DNA of 64,000 nt from Luteimonas yindakuii (GCF_004803715.2 NZ_CP039383.2:1798001-1862000), one strand, 5' to 3'; positions 50,641 through 60,916 are shown, counted from the first letter of the stretch. Numbers and translations are program-made. The notes: generated from the sequence alone by a model not told the origin.

Positions 50641-50682
50641 GGGGGATTCCTCGTGACCATCAGTCGGATTGCTAAGGCACCG

Positions 50683-50693
50683 TGAAACGTTCA
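50683..50693. promoter_or_regulatory. operator-like palindrome upstream of the TonB receptor
   Basis: TGAAACGTTCA is an 11-base inverted repeat (4-base arms, ACG centre) about 43 bases before the receptor start. It is reminiscent of LacI-family sites of the form TGAAACGNTTCA but one base shorter, and unlike the three TGTAANCGNTTRCA sites in this window. Confidence 0.4.
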
Positions 50694-50732
50694 GCTCGGT
50701 GAAAGAGAACACCGGCGATGTGCAAGGCGCGT

Positions 50733-51725
50733 CTAGACGGGCGCAACGCCGCAGGACTGCCGCACGACCAGAGCGACTTCGAGCCGTTCGGCCGCGACCG
50801 GGGTGTCCGGATCGGCGAGCTGCGCCATCAGCGTGCGCAGTGCGCGCGCGCCGAGTGCGGCGATATCGACCCGCATCGTCGTCAGCCCGGGATGCACGTA
50901 GCGCGCCAGCGGGATGTCGTCGAAACCTGCGAGGGCGATCTCGTGCGGGACCCGCACGCCGGCCTGGTTGAACGCGAACAGGCAGCCCAGCGCCATCATG
51001 TCGTTGGCGGCAAACACCGCATCGGGGCGTTCGCCCGACTCCAGCAACTTGCGCCCGGCGGCGTGCCCGGACGCCTCGTCGAAATCGCCCGGCAGGACCC
51101 ACGGCGCGCTGCCACTGTCGGCGAGCCCGTCGCGATAGCCGCGCAGGCGCTCGTGGGCATCGAAGTTGTCGGTGGGACCGGCAATGAAGGCGATGCGCGA
51201 GTGTCCCGCCGACAGCAGGTGCCGGGTCATTGTGCGGGCACCGTGGTAGCTGTCGACATTGAGCGCCGGCAGCCCGGCGCGCGCGCCGCTGTTGAGCAGC
51301 ACCGCCGGCATGCCCAGCGCCTGCCCCGCAAGCGGATCGGCATCGGCCACGAACGGCGACATCAGCAGCAGTCCGTCGACGCGGCCACGCATCGCGCGCA
51401 GGGCCGCGCCCTGCTCGTCCGGATTGCCGTGGTAGCTCGACACCAGCAGGTGGCGGCCGGCCTCGCGGGCAACCGCGTCGATGCCGCGCATCAGTTCGGA
51501 GAAGAACTCGCCATACAGGTCCGGCAGCACCACCCCGATGGTCTGCGTGCGCCGGCTGCTGAGGCTGCGCGCGGCGTGGTGCGGGCTGTACTGCAACCGA
51601 TCGGCGACTTCCAGCACGCGCTGGCGCACGTCCGGCGCCACGTTCTCGTGGCCGTTGAGCGCGCGCGACACGGTCGCCACCGATACGTTGGCCTCGCGCG
51701 CGACATCTTTGATGGTGATGCTCAC
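50733..51725 (-). CDS. LacI/GalR-family transcriptional regulator
   Basis: 330 residues: N-terminal LacI helix-turn-helix (TIKDVAREANVSVATVSRALNG), the hinge helix (about 45-58, HHAARSLSS), then a periplasmic-binding-protein-like sugar domain (TIGVVLPDLYGEFFSELMRGI; AGHSRIAFIAGP; AVFAANDMMALG; IALAGFDDIPLARY). The start is GTG 51725 with a GGAGGG site. The frame is open to 51800 but that part would cover the operator at 51759-51774, which implies autoregulation. It is the only specific sugar regulator in the window and the best candidate to bind the three similar palindromes. Confidence 0.93.
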   Translation of the reverse strand: MSITIKDVAREANVSVATVSRALNGHENVAPDVRQRVLEVADRLQYSPHHAARSLSSRRTQTIGVVLPDLYGEFFSELMRGIDAVAREAGRHLLVSSYHGNPDEQGAALRAMRGRVDGLLLMSPFVADADPLAGQALGMPAVLLNSGARAGLPALNVDSYHGARTMTRHLLSAGHSRIAFIAGPTDNFDAHERLRGYRDGLADSGSAPWVLPGDFDEASGHAAGRKLLESGERPDAVFAANDMMALGCLFAFNQAGVRVPHEIALAGFDDIPLARYVHPGLTTMRVDIAALGARALRTLMAQLADPDTPVAAERLEVALVVRQSCGVAPV

Positions 51726-51758
51726 CCGCCCTCCGAAGCTGGGTGCACTGGGCGCGGA

Positions 51759-51774
51759 CTGTAAGCGCTTGCAG
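51759..51774. promoter_or_regulatory. LacI-family operator upstream of the lacI-type gene
   Basis: CTGTAAGCGCTTGCAG, a 16-base inverted repeat with one mismatched pair, about 34 bases before the regulator start codon. It has the same core as the operators at 32627 and 47601, consistent with autorepression by the regulator it precedes. Confidence 0.72.
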
Positions 51775-51874
51775 ACATCACTGCAAAATTCCTGCAACAC
51801 CGCCGTGCGACATGCGCGGCGTGCGCGTGCCGGCGGTGGTGCGCGCCGTCATCCGGCCCGCGAATGCGGTGACC

Positions 51875-52174
51875 TCAGGGCAGCACGCGCCGGAACGGCC
51901 GCACCTCGACACGGACATAGACGCCCGCGGCGACGTAGGGATCGGCATCCGCCCAGGCACGGGCGGCTTCGAGCGAATCGAACTCGGCCACCACCAGGCT
52001 GCCACTGAAACCGGCCGGACCCGGATCCTCGGCGTCGATCTTCGGGCAGGGCCCTGCCAGCAGCAGGCGGCCGGCGTCGCGCAGTGCGACCAGCCGTTCC
52101 ACATGCGCCGGACGCGCTTCGAGCCGTTGCGCGAGCACGTCGTCACCGTCGTAACCTTCGATCGCGTACCACAT
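51875..52174 (-). CDS. YciI-family protein
   Basis: A 99-residue cytoplasmic protein with a ferredoxin-like dimeric alpha-beta barrel fold. [60 protein letters not shown] and [11 protein letters not shown] are the YciI pattern, including the conserved His-Asp-type pocket region. The biochemical role in this family is unknown. ATG 52174 ([10 protein letters not shown]) is the natural start. The frame is enormous upstream only because of high G+C content. Confidence 0.88.
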   Translation of the reverse strand: MWYAIEGYDGDDVLAQRLEARPAHVERLVALRDAGRLLLAGPCPKIDAEDPGPAGFSGSLVVAEFDSLEAARAWADADPYVAAGVYVRVEVRPFRRVLP

Positions 52175-52582
52175 GGCGCGGGGATCCTGGCTGTCGGGGC
52201 GCGGTAGTGTACGGATGCCGGTGGCAATCGCCATGGGGCGATGCGCGATCACGACCTCGGCGCCCTGCCCGCGCGCGGATAAACCCGCCGCGGCGACATG
52301 CTGGACAGCCGCGCAGGGAGCCCGTAGGCTAGCCGGGAGCTTCGAGACCTGACCGCAGCGGCCGTCGCAACTGGACGTCCGATCCGCTGCCCGTCGCGGT
52401 CCCGCCCGACGCCCTTTCCGCCATCGCACCGCCCACCCACCGGGCGATGTCACCAGCGGCGTCCGGCCGCCAAGTCCACGTCGTCGCCGGTCGCCTGCCA
52501 CGCAGCGGCCAGCCGGCCGGGCGCGCAGGTTGGCAGCCGCACATTCGGACACCAGGCCGGCCCGGAGGGGGCCGCATCGCGA
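52175..52582. other. non-coding gap between yciI-like gene and scpA
   Basis: About 400 bases lying between divergent genes. Open frames here are unconserved and Pro/Arg-rich, as expected by chance at this base composition. No tRNA, hairpin with T-run or operator palindrome was found. It should contain the scpA promoter; the only visible element is a GGAGG about 14 bases before the scpA ATG. Confidence 0.5.
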
Positions 52583-53503
52583 ATGACACAACCCGGCTTT
52601 CCCGCCGCCGCTGCCGCGGAATCCATCCCGAATGCGCCTCCGCAACAGCAGGAGATGCCGCTTGCGGTGGTGCATGGACAGCCGGTGCTGCAGATTCCGC
52701 AGGACCTGTACATCCCGCCGGACGCACTCGAGGTCATCCTCGACGCGTTCGAAGGGCCACTGGACCTGCTGCTGTACCTGATCCGCCGGCAGAACCTGGA
52801 TATCCTCGATATTCCGGTCGCCGAGATCACCCGGCAGTACGTCGCCTACATCAACGTCATGCAGGACCTGCGGTTCGAGCTGGCCGCCGAATACCTGGTG
52901 ATGGCCGCCATCCTCGCCGAGATCAAGTCGCGCATGCTGTTGCCGCGGCCGCCCAGCGAGGAAGGCGAGGAAGACGACCCGCGCGCGGAGCTGGTACGGC
53001 GCCTGCAGGAGTACGAGCGTTTCAAGCAGGCAGCCGAGGACATCGACCGCCTGCCGCGCATGGAGCGCGACACCGCGCCGGTGTCGGCCGATATCCCGGA
53101 CCGCGCCTCGGTGCGGTTGCCGCCGCCGGTGGAATTGCGCGAGCTGCTGCTGGCCCTGCACGACGTGCTCAAGCGCGCCGAGCTGTTCACCGGCCATGCC
53201 ATCCGGCGCGATGCGCTGAGCGTCCGCCAGCGCATGGCCGACGTACTGAGCCGGCTGGAGGATGGCGCGTTCCACCGCTTCGAATCGTTGTTCGACGCGC
53301 ACGAAGGCAAGCTGGGCGTGGTCGTCACCCTGCTCTCGCTGCTCGAGCTGACCAAGGAGCGCCTGCTCGACATCGTGCAGGACGCGCCGCTGGCGCCGAT
53401 CTACGTGAAGTCGCTGGCGACGCGCGATGGCAGCCCGATCCACACGCGGCTGGTCAGCGAGTTCGACGAGGACATCGAGGACGAACCCGGTTCCGGCGCG
53501 TGA
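52583..53503 (+). CDS. scpA: segregation and condensation protein A
   Basis: Kleisin subunit that bridges the Smc dimer in the Smc-ScpAB chromosome-condensing complex. It has 306 residues: a variable N terminus, then [31 protein letters not shown] and [23 protein letters not shown] (Smc-neck binding), an acidic linker (EEGEEDDP), and a C-terminal winged-helix part ending [16 protein letters not shown]. scpB follows after 75 bases and rluB after that, the usual order in many bacteria. Confidence 0.95.
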   Translation: MTQPGFPAAAAAESIPNAPPQQQEMPLAVVHGQPVLQIPQDLYIPPDALEVILDAFEGPLDLLLYLIRRQNLDILDIPVAEITRQYVAYINVMQDLRFELAAEYLVMAAILAEIKSRMLLPRPPSEEGEEDDPRAELVRRLQEYERFKQAAEDIDRLPRMERDTAPVSADIPDRASVRLPPPVELRELLLALHDVLKRAELFTGHAIRRDALSVRQRMADVLSRLEDGAFHRFESLFDAHEGKLGVVVTLLSLLELTKERLLDIVQDAPLAPIYVKSLATRDGSPIHTRLVSEFDEDIEDEPGSGA

Positions 53504-53578
53504 CGTGTCCGGCCCCGATGGCGCCGGACCATTGCGCGACACCACCACGCGGCACGTTGCCGCATCACGATCGATGAC

Positions 53579-54415
53579 ATGGACCAGACACTGATCAACC
53601 GCATCGTCGAGGCCGCCCTGCTGGCCGCGAACCAGCCGTTGGGCGTGGCCCAGCTGCGGAGCCTGTTCACCGTCGACGAGCCGGCACCCGAAGGCGCCGT
53701 CGAGCAGGCGCTGCACGAACTGCAGGCCGCGTGCGCCGACCGCGGCGTGGCGCTGGTGGAAGTCGCCTCGGGCTGGCGTTACCAGGTCAAGGCGGACGTG
53801 CATGCCTGGGTCGCGCGGCTGTGGACCGAACGCCAGACCCGCTACACCCGCGCCACCCTGGAGACGCTGGCACTGATCGCCTATCGCCAGCCGATCACCC
53901 GCGGCGAGATCGAGCAGGTCCGCGGCGTGGCCACCAGCAGCAACATGATCAAGGCACTGGAGGAGCGCGAGTGGATCCGCGTGGTGGGCCACCGCGACAT
54001 CCCGGGCCGCCCCGAACTGCTCGGCACCACCCGGGCCTTCCTCGACTATTTCGGCCTCAAGCGCCTCGACGACCTGCCGCCATTGTCCGAACTCAAGGAT
54101 TTCGGCGAACTCGAACCGCAACTCGATCTCGGCGACCGCAGTCCGCCGCTCGATGGCGCGATGCCGCTCGGCGATACCCCGCTGGGCGACGCCGCGAACG
54201 ATACCGACGAACGCGATACCGACGACGACGTCAACGACACCACCCCGAAAGACGCGGACGCGTTGCCTGACGACACCACCGGCGCAACGTCCCCGACGCC
54301 TGCCGCCACTCCCGATCCCCGTGGAGGGAGCGCCGATACCGGCGCGTCCGACCCGGATACCACCGAAACGAATACCGCCCTCGCCGAAGACGGCGACAGC
54401 ACCCGGAGTCAATAG
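53579..54415 (+). CDS. scpB: segregation and condensation protein B
   Basis: Dimeric winged-helix partner of ScpA. The first 165 residues hold the two winged helices ([67 protein letters not shown]). Beyond that comes an unusually long acidic, Asp/Thr/Pro-rich tail of about 100 residues, likely disordered. rluB starts at the base after the stop. Confidence 0.94.
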   Translation: MDQTLINRIVEAALLAANQPLGVAQLRSLFTVDEPAPEGAVEQALHELQAACADRGVALVEVASGWRYQVKADVHAWVARLWTERQTRYTRATLETLALIAYRQPITRGEIEQVRGVATSSNMIKALEEREWIRVVGHRDIPGRPELLGTTRAFLDYFGLKRLDDLPPLSELKDFGELEPQLDLGDRSPPLDGAMPLGDTPLGDAANDTDERDTDDDVNDTTPKDADALPDDTTGATSPTPAATPDPRGGSADTGASDPDTTETNTALAEDGDSTRSQ

Positions 54416-56098
54416 ATGAACGACAACACCCCCGCCCAGGACAAGGGCACCCGCAAGCTTTCCCTCAAGCGTGATACCGATACCGCGCCTGCGGTACGGC
54501 TGGAGGAGCGCCTGCACAAGGTGCTCGCACAGGCCGGACTCGGCTCGCGTCGTGCGCTCGAGCAGCGCATCGCCGAAGGCATGGTCAAGGTCAACGGCGA
54601 GCCCGCACAGACCGGCATGAGCGTCGGCAGTGGCGACCGCATCGAAATCGACGGCCGCAGCTTCGTCGCCAGCGCGCTGACCGAGCCCGCACGCGTGCTG
54701 ATCTACAACAAGCCCGAAGGCGAGGTCACCACCCGCGAGGATCCTGAAGGGCGTCCCACGATCTTCGACGCGCTGCCGGTGCTGAAGGGCGCGCGCTGGA
54801 TCGCCATTGGCCGCCTCGACATCAACACCACCGGCCTGCTGTTGCTCACCACCGACGGCGAGCTGGCCAACGCGATGATGCATCCCTCCTACGAGGTCGA
54901 ACGCGAATACGTGTGTCGCGTGCGCGCGCCGGAAGGCGAGGACGTGGTGTCGGACAAGATCGTCGATCGCCTGAAGCGCGGCGTGGCACTGGACGACGGC
55001 CCCGCCAAGTTCGACGAGGTCGAGCGCATCGGGGGCACCGACTCGCACGACTGGTTCCGCGTGGTCGTCAAGGAAGGCCGCAACCGCGAAGTGCGCCGGC
55101 TGTGGGAATCGCAGGGCTGCCAGGTCAGCCGCCTCAAGCGCACCCGCTACGGGCGCATCGCCCTGCCGCAGCCGCTGCTGCGTGGGCAGTCGCAGGAAGT
55201 CGCGGCGGCCCAGGTCGAGGAGCTGCGTCGCGAACTGAAGCTCGAGGAAGGCCCGCCGCCCGCGCTGACCCTGCAGCAGGTGATCGGCCAGCGCCGCGCC
55301 AGCAAGGCCACGGTGCACGTGCCGCGCGAAGCGCGCGGCACCGGCAATGCCTATGTCAACGGCCACACCACCGCCGACGAAGGACGTGAGCTGCGCCGCT
55401 TTGACAACGTGCGCGAGGACCGTGGCCGCGGCGGCCATCGCAAGCCGCATGGCGGCCTCACGGTCAGCGGCGAAGCCGCCGCCAAGCAGTCGCAGAAGCC
55501 GTTCAAGCAGCGCGCCGACAAGCACAACCGCGCGCTGCCGGACGGCAACCCGGCCGCCTTCCGCACCTGGTACGTGCCGGACGGTGTGGACACCGGCCCT
55601 TCCGGTCACCGCAACGCCGATGGCCGCGGTCCGAAGAAGCCCTACGGCAACAAGAAGCGTCCTGGCGGCGGCGGTGGTGGCGGCGGCTACGGTGCGGCGC
55701 AGGGCGCCGGCCAGAAGCGCGCGCCGCGTGCACCGCGTCCGTACGGTCACCCGGACAGTGCGCCGGTATTTCCCTCGGACCATGGCAACCCCGGCGGACA
55801 CGCCGGTGACCGCGCCCGCAGCCCGTATCCGCGCGCCGGTGCAGGCCCCGGCCGCGGCCCGGCAGGCGGCAACCGTGGTCCGGGCGGCGGTGGCAGGGGC
55901 CCGGCCGGCAAGGCCGCGCCGGGTGGCGGCAACCGCGGACCGGCGTCGGCCAACCGCGGGCCGGGTGGCAACCGTGGCCCGTCAGCTGGCGCCCGTGGTC
56001 CGGGTGGTGGCGGTCGCGGTCCCGCAGGCGGCGGTCGTGGCCCGGGCGGCGGTGCGCCGCGTGGCGCTCCACGCGGACCGCGCGGCGGCAGCCGCTAA
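54416..56098 (+). CDS. rluB: 23S rRNA pseudouridine synthase RluB-like with long Gly/Arg/Pro tail
   Basis: Modifies a uridine in helix 89 of 23S rRNA (U2605 in E. coli). An S4 RNA-binding domain (about 25-80, [20 protein letters not shown]) precedes the synthase domain with catalytic Asp near 134 ([14 protein letters not shown]) and [11 protein letters not shown]. The family usually ends near 290 residues. Here a tail runs to residue 560, first basic and mixed, then from about 415 made of repeated GGGNRGP / GGGRGPAG units. Such RGG-like tails bind RNA nonspecifically. The start is ATG 54416 directly after the scpB stop, with GGAG upstream. Confidence 0.9.
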   Translation: MNDNTPAQDKGTRKLSLKRDTDTAPAVRLEERLHKVLAQAGLGSRRALEQRIAEGMVKVNGEPAQTGMSVGSGDRIEIDGRSFVASALTEPARVLIYNKPEGEVTTREDPEGRPTIFDALPVLKGARWIAIGRLDINTTGLLLLTTDGELANAMMHPSYEVEREYVCRVRAPEGEDVVSDKIVDRLKRGVALDDGPAKFDEVERIGGTDSHDWFRVVVKEGRNREVRRLWESQGCQVSRLKRTRYGRIALPQPLLRGQSQEVAAAQVEELRRELKLEEGPPPALTLQQVIGQRRASKATVHVPREARGTGNAYVNGHTTADEGRELRRFDNVREDRGRGGHRKPHGGLTVSGEAAAKQSQKPFKQRADKHNRALPDGNPAAFRTWYVPDGVDTGPSGHRNADGRGPKKPYGNKKRPGGGGGGGGYGAAQGAGQKRAPRAPRPYGHPDSAPVFPSDHGNPGGHAGDRARSPYPRAGAGPGRGPAGGNRGPGGGGRGPAGKAAPGGGNRGPASANRGPGGNRGPSAGARGPGGGGRGPAGGGRGPGGGAPRGAPRGPRGGSR

Positions 56099-56107
56099 GG
56101 CACCGTC

Positions 56108-56135
56108 GGCACCGCGGGCATGGTCCTGCGGTGCC
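56108..56135. terminator. possible hairpin between rluB and the DUF3247 gene
   Basis: An 8-bp perfect stem (GGCACCGC / GCGGTGCC) with a 12-base loop ends one base before the convergent DUF3247 stop codon. No T-run follows on either strand, so this is a weak candidate for a shared terminator. Confidence 0.35.
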
Positions 56136-56450
56136 TCAGTCCTCGCGGCGGAGGATGGTGTGCTGGTCGGGTTCCAGCCGGCGCACCCGGCGGATACTCG
56201 CCAGCGCGATGAAATGCGGCTTCTCAGGCTCCAGGGCATCGTCAAGGCGCAGCACGGCGTTGGTGCCCTCGTTGCCCTGCGGATCGATGAACATCTGCAG
56301 GGTGGGCTTGATCGCGACCGCGCCGGTCAGGACACGCCCGTCGTCCAGCTCGACTTCCACCCGCGCTTCCTCGTCGAGCACGAGGATCATCGCCTTGAGC
56401 CGTTCGATCTCCGCCTGATCGGTCACCACATGCTCGGCGAACTGGGCCAT
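56136..56450 (-). CDS. DUF3247-like small protein
   Basis: A 104-residue soluble protein whose pattern (DQAEIERLKAMILVL, then EARVEVELDDGRVLTGAVAIKPTLQMF, DPQGNEGTNAVLRLDD, HFIALASIRRVRRL) matches the DUF3247 family as I know it from Xanthomonadaceae. The central part looks like a small beta-barrel (Sm-like) strand arrangement. Function unknown. It is transcribed alone, 67 bases downstream of the amidase gene. Confidence 0.75.
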   Translation of the reverse strand: MAQFAEHVVTDQAEIERLKAMILVLDEEARVEVELDDGRVLTGAVAIKPTLQMFIDPQGNEGTNAVLRLDDALEPEKPHFIALASIRRVRRLEPDQHTILRRED

Positions 56451-56517
56451 GACGGTCTCCTCCCGGAAAAGGACGCCACTACACCCCGCCCGCCGTCAAT
56501 GCAGCGGCAACGTCGCC

Positions 56518-57345
56518 CTACTCCGCCCGCGAAGGCAGCCCGTCCATCTCGAAGCGGTCGGCGTCGAGCATCGCCGGGAAGTGCTCGCGATAGGCCCGCA
56601 GCGTCCCGGACTGCAGCGTGGTCGTGCTGACCACCTCGAAATCGGTGGCCTCGGCCAGCGGCGTTCCGGCGAAGTCCAGCACCGTGCTGTCACCGGCGTA
56701 GGCCAGGCCATTGCCGTCCTCGCCCACGCGGTTCACGCCGACCACGAAGCACAGGTTCTCGATCGCGCGGGCGCGCAGCAGCGTGCGCCATGCGTAGGCG
56801 CGCGTCGCCGGCCAGTTGGCGACGAAGATCTGCAGGTCGAAGTCGAGCTGGCCGGGGCGTTCGACGTCGTAGCGGTTGCGGCAGAACACCGGGAAGCGCA
56901 GGTCGTAGCAGACCTGCGGATTGATCCGCCAGCCGCGCCAATCCACGGTCAGGCGTTCGCGACCGGCCGCGTAGCGCTGGTGCTCACCGGCGTAGCGGAA
57001 CAGATGGCGCTTGTCGTAGTGCGCGAGGGCACCGTCCGGCGTGGCCCACAGCATGCGGTTGAACACACCGCTGTCGGTACGCAGCTGCACGCTGCCGGTC
57101 ACCGCCGCATCCAGCATCTGCGCCTGCTCGCGCAGCCAGGCGACCGTCGGGCCGTCCATGTCCTCGGCGCGGTCCATCGCGTCGTTGCTGAAGCCGCTGG
57201 TGAAGGTTTCGGGCAGCACCACCACGTCGGTGATGCCGCGCAGCGAGCGCATGAAGTCGCCGTAGTACTCGCGGTTGGCGGCCGGGTCATGCCAGCGGGT
57301 CTCGCCCTGGACGATGGAAACGCGCAGATCGTTGTTCGGACTCAC
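56518..57345 (-). CDS. nitrilase-superfamily omega-amidase (YafV-like)
   Basis: A 275-residue C-N hydrolase with the Glu-Lys-Cys triad in place: Glu46 (LPETFTSG), Lys112 (YDKRHLF) and Cys146 (QVCYDLRFPVF). The YafV/Nit2 type hydrolyses omega-amides such as alpha-ketoglutaramate and alpha-ketosuccinamate. Its upstream neighbour is a YbdL-type aminotransferase that can use glutamine or methionine, so the two probably act in sequence in methionine salvage or ketoacid transamination. That pairing is a known genomic association and supports both calls. Confidence 0.9.
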   Translation of the reverse strand: MSPNNDLRVSIVQGETRWHDPAANREYYGDFMRSLRGITDVVVLPETFTSGFSNDAMDRAEDMDGPTVAWLREQAQMLDAAVTGSVQLRTDSGVFNRMLWATPDGALAHYDKRHLFRYAGEHQRYAAGRERLTVDWRGWRINPQVCYDLRFPVFCRNRYDVERPGQLDFDLQIFVANWPATRAYAWRTLLRARAIENLCFVVGVNRVGEDGNGLAYAGDSTVLDFAGTPLAEATDFEVVSTTTLQSGTLRAYREHFPAMLDADRFEMDGLPSRAE

Positions 57346-57450
57346 GGGATTTCACCTGTGCATGATGGGGACACGCCGCGGGGGCGCGGCGACATGGATC
57401 GGACCGCACCGCCGTGTCCGCGTCATCCGCGGAACTCGTGGCGACAGCCG

Positions 57451-58608
57451 CTACAGCGTGCGCAGCCGCTCGATGGCCGCGTCGAGCGTGGCGTCGTTCT
57501 TGGCGAAGCACAGCCGCGCCAGCCGCTGGCCTGGGGGTGGCTGTGCATAGAACGGCGACAGCGGGATCGCCGCCACACCGTGCTCGGCCGTGAGCCAGCG
57601 GCAGAACGCCGCATCGTCGAGATCGCTCACCGCGGAGTAGTCGACCAGCTGGAAATAGCCGCCGGCCACCGGCAACGGCTGCAGTCGGGTGCCCGAGAGC
57701 TGCTCGCGGAAGCGGTCGCGCTTGGCCTCGTAGAACGCGCCCAGCTGCTCGTAGTGCTCCGGCTCGGCGTCGAGCATTGCCGCGAACGCATGCTGCGCCG
57801 GCGCGAAGGTGCAGAACACGTTGTACTGGTGGACCTTGCGGAACTCCGCCGACAGCGCCGGCGGTGCGATGCAGTAGCCGAGCTTCCAGCCGGTGCAGTG
57901 GTAGGTCTTGCCGAAACTCGACACCACGAACGCGCGTTCGCGCAACGCCGGATGCCGCAGCGCCGATTCATGCCGCGCGCCGTCGAACACGATGTGCTCG
58001 TAGACCTCGTCCGACAGCAGCCGGATCCCGGGGTGGTCGTCGAGCAGCGCCTGCAGCGCGTCGATGTCGCCGGCGGAGAACATCGCGCCTGACGGGTTAT
58101 GCGGCGTGTTGACGATCAGCATGCGCGTGCGCGGCGTCACCGCGGCGCGCACCGCGGCCCAGTCGACCGCGAAGCTGCGCGGGTCGAGCGCGACATGCAC
58201 CGCGCGCGCGCCCGCCAGCTCGATCGCGGGGTCGTAGCTGTCATAGGCGGGGTCGAGCACGATCACCTCGTCGCCGGCACGCACCACCGCGTGGATGGCG
58301 TTGAACAGCGCCTCGGTCGCGCCACTGGTGACGGTCACTTCACTGTCCGCATCCGGCCGGTGGCCGTAGACGCGCTCGGTCTTGTTGGCGATCGCCGTGC
58401 GCAGTGCCGGGATGCCGGTCATCGGCGCGTACTGGTTGTGGCCGGCGCGCATGGCACGCTCGAGCTCGTCGACCAGCCGCGCGGGCACCTCGAAATCGGG
58501 GAAGCCCTGGCCGAGGTTCACCGCACCGTACTCGGCCGCGAGCTGCGACATCGTGCTGAAGATGGTGGTGCCGACCTTCGGCAGCTTGCTGTCGGTTGCG
58601 ATCGCCAC
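57451..58608 (-). CDS. PLP-dependent aminotransferase, YbdL / methionine aminotransferase type
   Basis: A 385-residue fold-type I aminotransferase. Lys234 in [16 protein letters not shown] is the PLP Schiff-base lysine. [45 protein letters not shown] and [13 protein letters not shown] are class I/II motifs, and GFPDFEVP with [14 protein letters not shown] is typical of YbdL/kynurenine-type enzymes. The start is GTG 58608; no in-frame ATG is suitably placed. It lies upstream of the omega-amidase gene and diverges from ccmA. Confidence 0.9.
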   Translation of the reverse strand: MAIATDSKLPKVGTTIFSTMSQLAAEYGAVNLGQGFPDFEVPARLVDELERAMRAGHNQYAPMTGIPALRTAIANKTERVYGHRPDADSEVTVTSGATEALFNAIHAVVRAGDEVIVLDPAYDSYDPAIELAGARAVHVALDPRSFAVDWAAVRAAVTPRTRMLIVNTPHNPSGAMFSAGDIDALQALLDDHPGIRLLSDEVYEHIVFDGARHESALRHPALRERAFVVSSFGKTYHCTGWKLGYCIAPPALSAEFRKVHQYNVFCTFAPAQHAFAAMLDAEPEHYEQLGAFYEAKRDRFREQLSGTRLQPLPVAGGYFQLVDYSAVSDLDDAAFCRWLTAEHGVAAIPLSPFYAQPPPGQRLARLCFAKNDATLDAAIERLRTL

Positions 58609-58725
58609 GGTGCGCCTGTCGAAACAACGGGGGCACCGGAGTGTACCCGCCACCGCATGGGATGTCCGCGCGGCGCCGAGGCCCTAGAATGGCCGGTCAC
58701 TCCCGACCTCTGCCGCGCGGCGCCG

Positions 58726-59394
58726 ATGCCCGACTCCGCACCGCCCCTGCCGCTGCTCGCCGCGCAGGGCCTGACCTTCAGCCGCAACGATCGCCCGGTC
58801 TTCGGCCCGCTCGACTTCTCCGTCGACGCCGGCGAAGCCCTGCTCGTGCGCGGTGGCAATGGCGCCGGCAAGACGACGCTGCTGCGGGTGCTCGCCGGGC
58901 TGCTGCGTGCCGACGCCGGCCGGGTGGAGATCGATGGCCGACCGGCGCGGACCGCGCTGCGCGCGCAGGCGATCGCCTACCTCGGCCACCTGCCGGGCCT
59001 CAAGGCCGACCTCACCGCGCTGGAGAACCTGCGTTTCCTGGTCGGCCTGCACGGGCTGCGCCGCGGGCAACTGGTGGAACAGGCACTCGGCATCGTCGGC
59101 CTCGCCGGCTATGAGGACGCCGCGTTGCGCGAACTGTCGGCCGGGCAGAAGAAGCGGCTGTCGCTGGCACGCCTGTGGCTGTCGCCGGCAGCGCTCTGGC
59201 TGCTCGACGAGCCCTACGCGAACCTTGATCTCGATGGCATCGAGCTGGTCAACCGCATGGTGCAGGCGCAACTGCGTTCCGGCGGCGCAGCCCTGGTCAC
59301 CACCCATGGCGCCTACGCCGCACCTCCGGTGCGAACGCGCGAGCTGGTGCTCGCCGGCGGCAACGGCGACGACGTGGCGGAGGCGACCGCATGA
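58726..59394 (+). CDS. ccmA: heme exporter ATP-binding protein CcmA
   Basis: ATPase of the CcmABCD complex that releases holo-CcmE in System I cytochrome c maturation. It has 222 residues with Walker [10 protein letters not shown], signature LSAGQKKR and Walker [13 protein letters not shown]. The substitution of the usual LSGGQ by LSAGQ is normal for CcmA. First gene of the ccm operon; its stop overlaps ccmB (ATGA). Confidence 0.95.
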   Translation: MPDSAPPLPLLAAQGLTFSRNDRPVFGPLDFSVDAGEALLVRGGNGAGKTTLLRVLAGLLRADAGRVEIDGRPARTALRAQAIAYLGHLPGLKADLTALENLRFLVGLHGLRRGQLVEQALGIVGLAGYEDAALRELSAGQKKRLSLARLWLSPAALWLLDEPYANLDLDGIELVNRMVQAQLRSGGAALVTTHGAYAAPPVRTRELVLAGGNGDDVAEATA

Positions 59395-60074
59395 GGCAGC
59401 CGACGTTGCGCGGCGCCGCGTCCGCCCTGGTTGCCCGTGACCTGCGCCTGCTGTGGCGCCGCCGCGGCGATGCCCTGCAGCCGGCGCTGTTCGCGCTGAT
59501 GGTGGTGGTGCTGTTCGGCCTTGCCCTGGGTGGCGACGCCGCGACCCTCGCCGGCGTGGCCGCTGGCGTGCTGTGGGTGGCGGTGCTGCTGGCCGGGCTG
59601 CTGGCGCTCGACACCCTGTTCCGTGGCGATGCCGAGGACGGATCGTTGGAGCAGTGGATGCTTTCGCCGCTGCCCCTGGCCTGGCTGGTGCTGGTGCGCA
59701 CCGCGCTGCACTGGGCCACCACCGCCCTGCCGCTGCTGGCCGCGGCACCGTTGCTGGCCGAACTGATGCAACTGCCGCGCGCCCAGCTGCCGGTGCTGCT
59801 GGCCGGCCTCGCGCTGGGTACGCCGCTGCTCAGCCTGATCGGTGCAGTGGTCGCTGCGCTGACGGTCGGGATGCGTCGCTCAGGTATCCTGTTGTCGCTG
59901 CTGGCGTTGCCGTTGTACGTCCCGGTGCTGGTGTTCGGGGTGGGCTGCGTCACCCAGGCGGGCCAGGGACAGGATCCCACCGGCGGCCTGCTGTTGCTGG
60001 CGGCGGGCCTCGTGCTGGCCCTGGTGCTGGCACCGGTCGCCGCGGCAGCTGCCATCCGCATCGCCCTCAACTGA
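59391..60074 (+). CDS. ccmB: heme exporter membrane protein CcmB
   Basis: A 227-residue inner-membrane protein with six helices, the permease partner of CcmA. Typical features are the N-terminal [32 protein letters not shown], the [24 protein letters not shown] segment and [12 protein letters not shown]. It starts inside the ccmA stop codon and is followed by ccmC after 31 bases. Confidence 0.94.
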   Translation: MRQPTLRGAASALVARDLRLLWRRRGDALQPALFALMVVVLFGLALGGDAATLAGVAAGVLWVAVLLAGLLALDTLFRGDAEDGSLEQWMLSPLPLAWLVLVRTALHWATTALPLLAAAPLLAELMQLPRAQLPVLLAGLALGTPLLSLIGAVVAALTVGMRRSGILLSLLALPLYVPVLVFGVGCVTQAGQGQDPTGGLLLLAAGLVLALVLAPVAAAAAIRIALN

Positions 60075-60105
60075 CCATCGCCACTGCGGTGGCCGCTGGA
60101 AACGA

Positions 60106-60873
60106 ATGAACCCCGTCGTCCGCTGGTTCCATCAACTCGGTTCGCCCCCCACCTTCAACCGCTTCGCCGCGCGCTGGGCGCCGTGGTGCTATGGCCTCGC
60201 CGTGCTGCTGATGGGCTACGGCATCTACGGCGCGCTGTTCCAGGTGCCGGCCGACTACCAGCAGGGCGACAGCTTCCGCATCCTCTACATCCACGTGCCC
60301 AGCGCGTGGATGAGCCTGGCGGTGTACGGCCTGATGGCGATCTACGCGGCCATCGCGCTGGTCTGGCGGATCAAGCTGTGCGAGATCCTGGCAATGGCCT
60401 GCGCGCCCATCGGTGCCGCGTTCACCGTGATCACCCTGGCCACCGGCAGCATCTGGGGCCGGCCGATGTGGGGCACGTGGTGGGACTGGGACCCGCGCCT
60501 CACCAGCGAACTGATCCTGCTGTTCATGTACCTGGGCGTGATCGGCCTGTACCACGCCATCGACGACCGCCGCGCCGCCGCGCGCGCCGCCTCGCTACTG
60601 GCGATCGTCGGCGTCGCCCTGCTGCCGGTGATCCGCTACTCGGTGGTGTGGTGGAACTCGCTGCACCAGGGGCAGACGATCCGCGTGTTCGGCGAATCGT
60701 CGATGGATCCCAGCATGCTGCCGCCGCTGGTCTGGCTGGTGGTCGGCACCAAGTTCTGGTTCGCCGGCTCGCTGCTGGCGCGCGCGCGCGCCGACAACCT
60801 CTACCGCGAAGGCGGCAAGGACTGGGTGCGCCGGCTGGCCGAACGCACCCCATCGCGGGCGAACCCGACATGA
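60106..60873 (+). CDS. ccmC: heme-handling membrane protein CcmC
   Basis: A 255-residue six-helix membrane protein that presents heme to CcmE. The tryptophan-rich WWD signature reads WGRPMWGTWWDWDPRLTSELILLF, and the two periplasmic heme-ligand His are expected in IHVPSAW and WWNSLHQGQT. The start is ATG 60106 with GGAAACGA upstream. ccmD follows after 43 bases. Confidence 0.95.
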   Translation: MNPVVRWFHQLGSPPTFNRFAARWAPWCYGLAVLLMGYGIYGALFQVPADYQQGDSFRILYIHVPSAWMSLAVYGLMAIYAAIALVWRIKLCEILAMACAPIGAAFTVITLATGSIWGRPMWGTWWDWDPRLTSELILLFMYLGVIGLYHAIDDRRAAARAASLLAIVGVALLPVIRYSVVWWNSLHQGQTIRVFGESSMDPSMLPPLVWLVVGTKFWFAGSLLARARADNLYREGGKDWVRRLAERTPSRANPT

Positions 60874-60916
60874 TCCGGATCAAGTCGGTGCGCGGCGCCT
60901 GCTGCCAGACTGGGAC

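Noticed and set aside
48013..50685. Long plus-strand open frame (890 codons) opposite the TonB receptor
   Set aside because: Antisense shadow in high-G+C DNA; the receptor frame has signal peptide, domains and terminator.
51875..55801. 1308-codon minus-strand open frame
   Set aside because: Only its last 99 codons (YciI) are real; the rest runs antisense through scpA, scpB and rluB.
58685..58690. TAGAAT as a -10 box for the ccm operon
   Set aside because: Well placed before ccmA but no -35 element at suitable distance; single hexamers like this are expected by chance.
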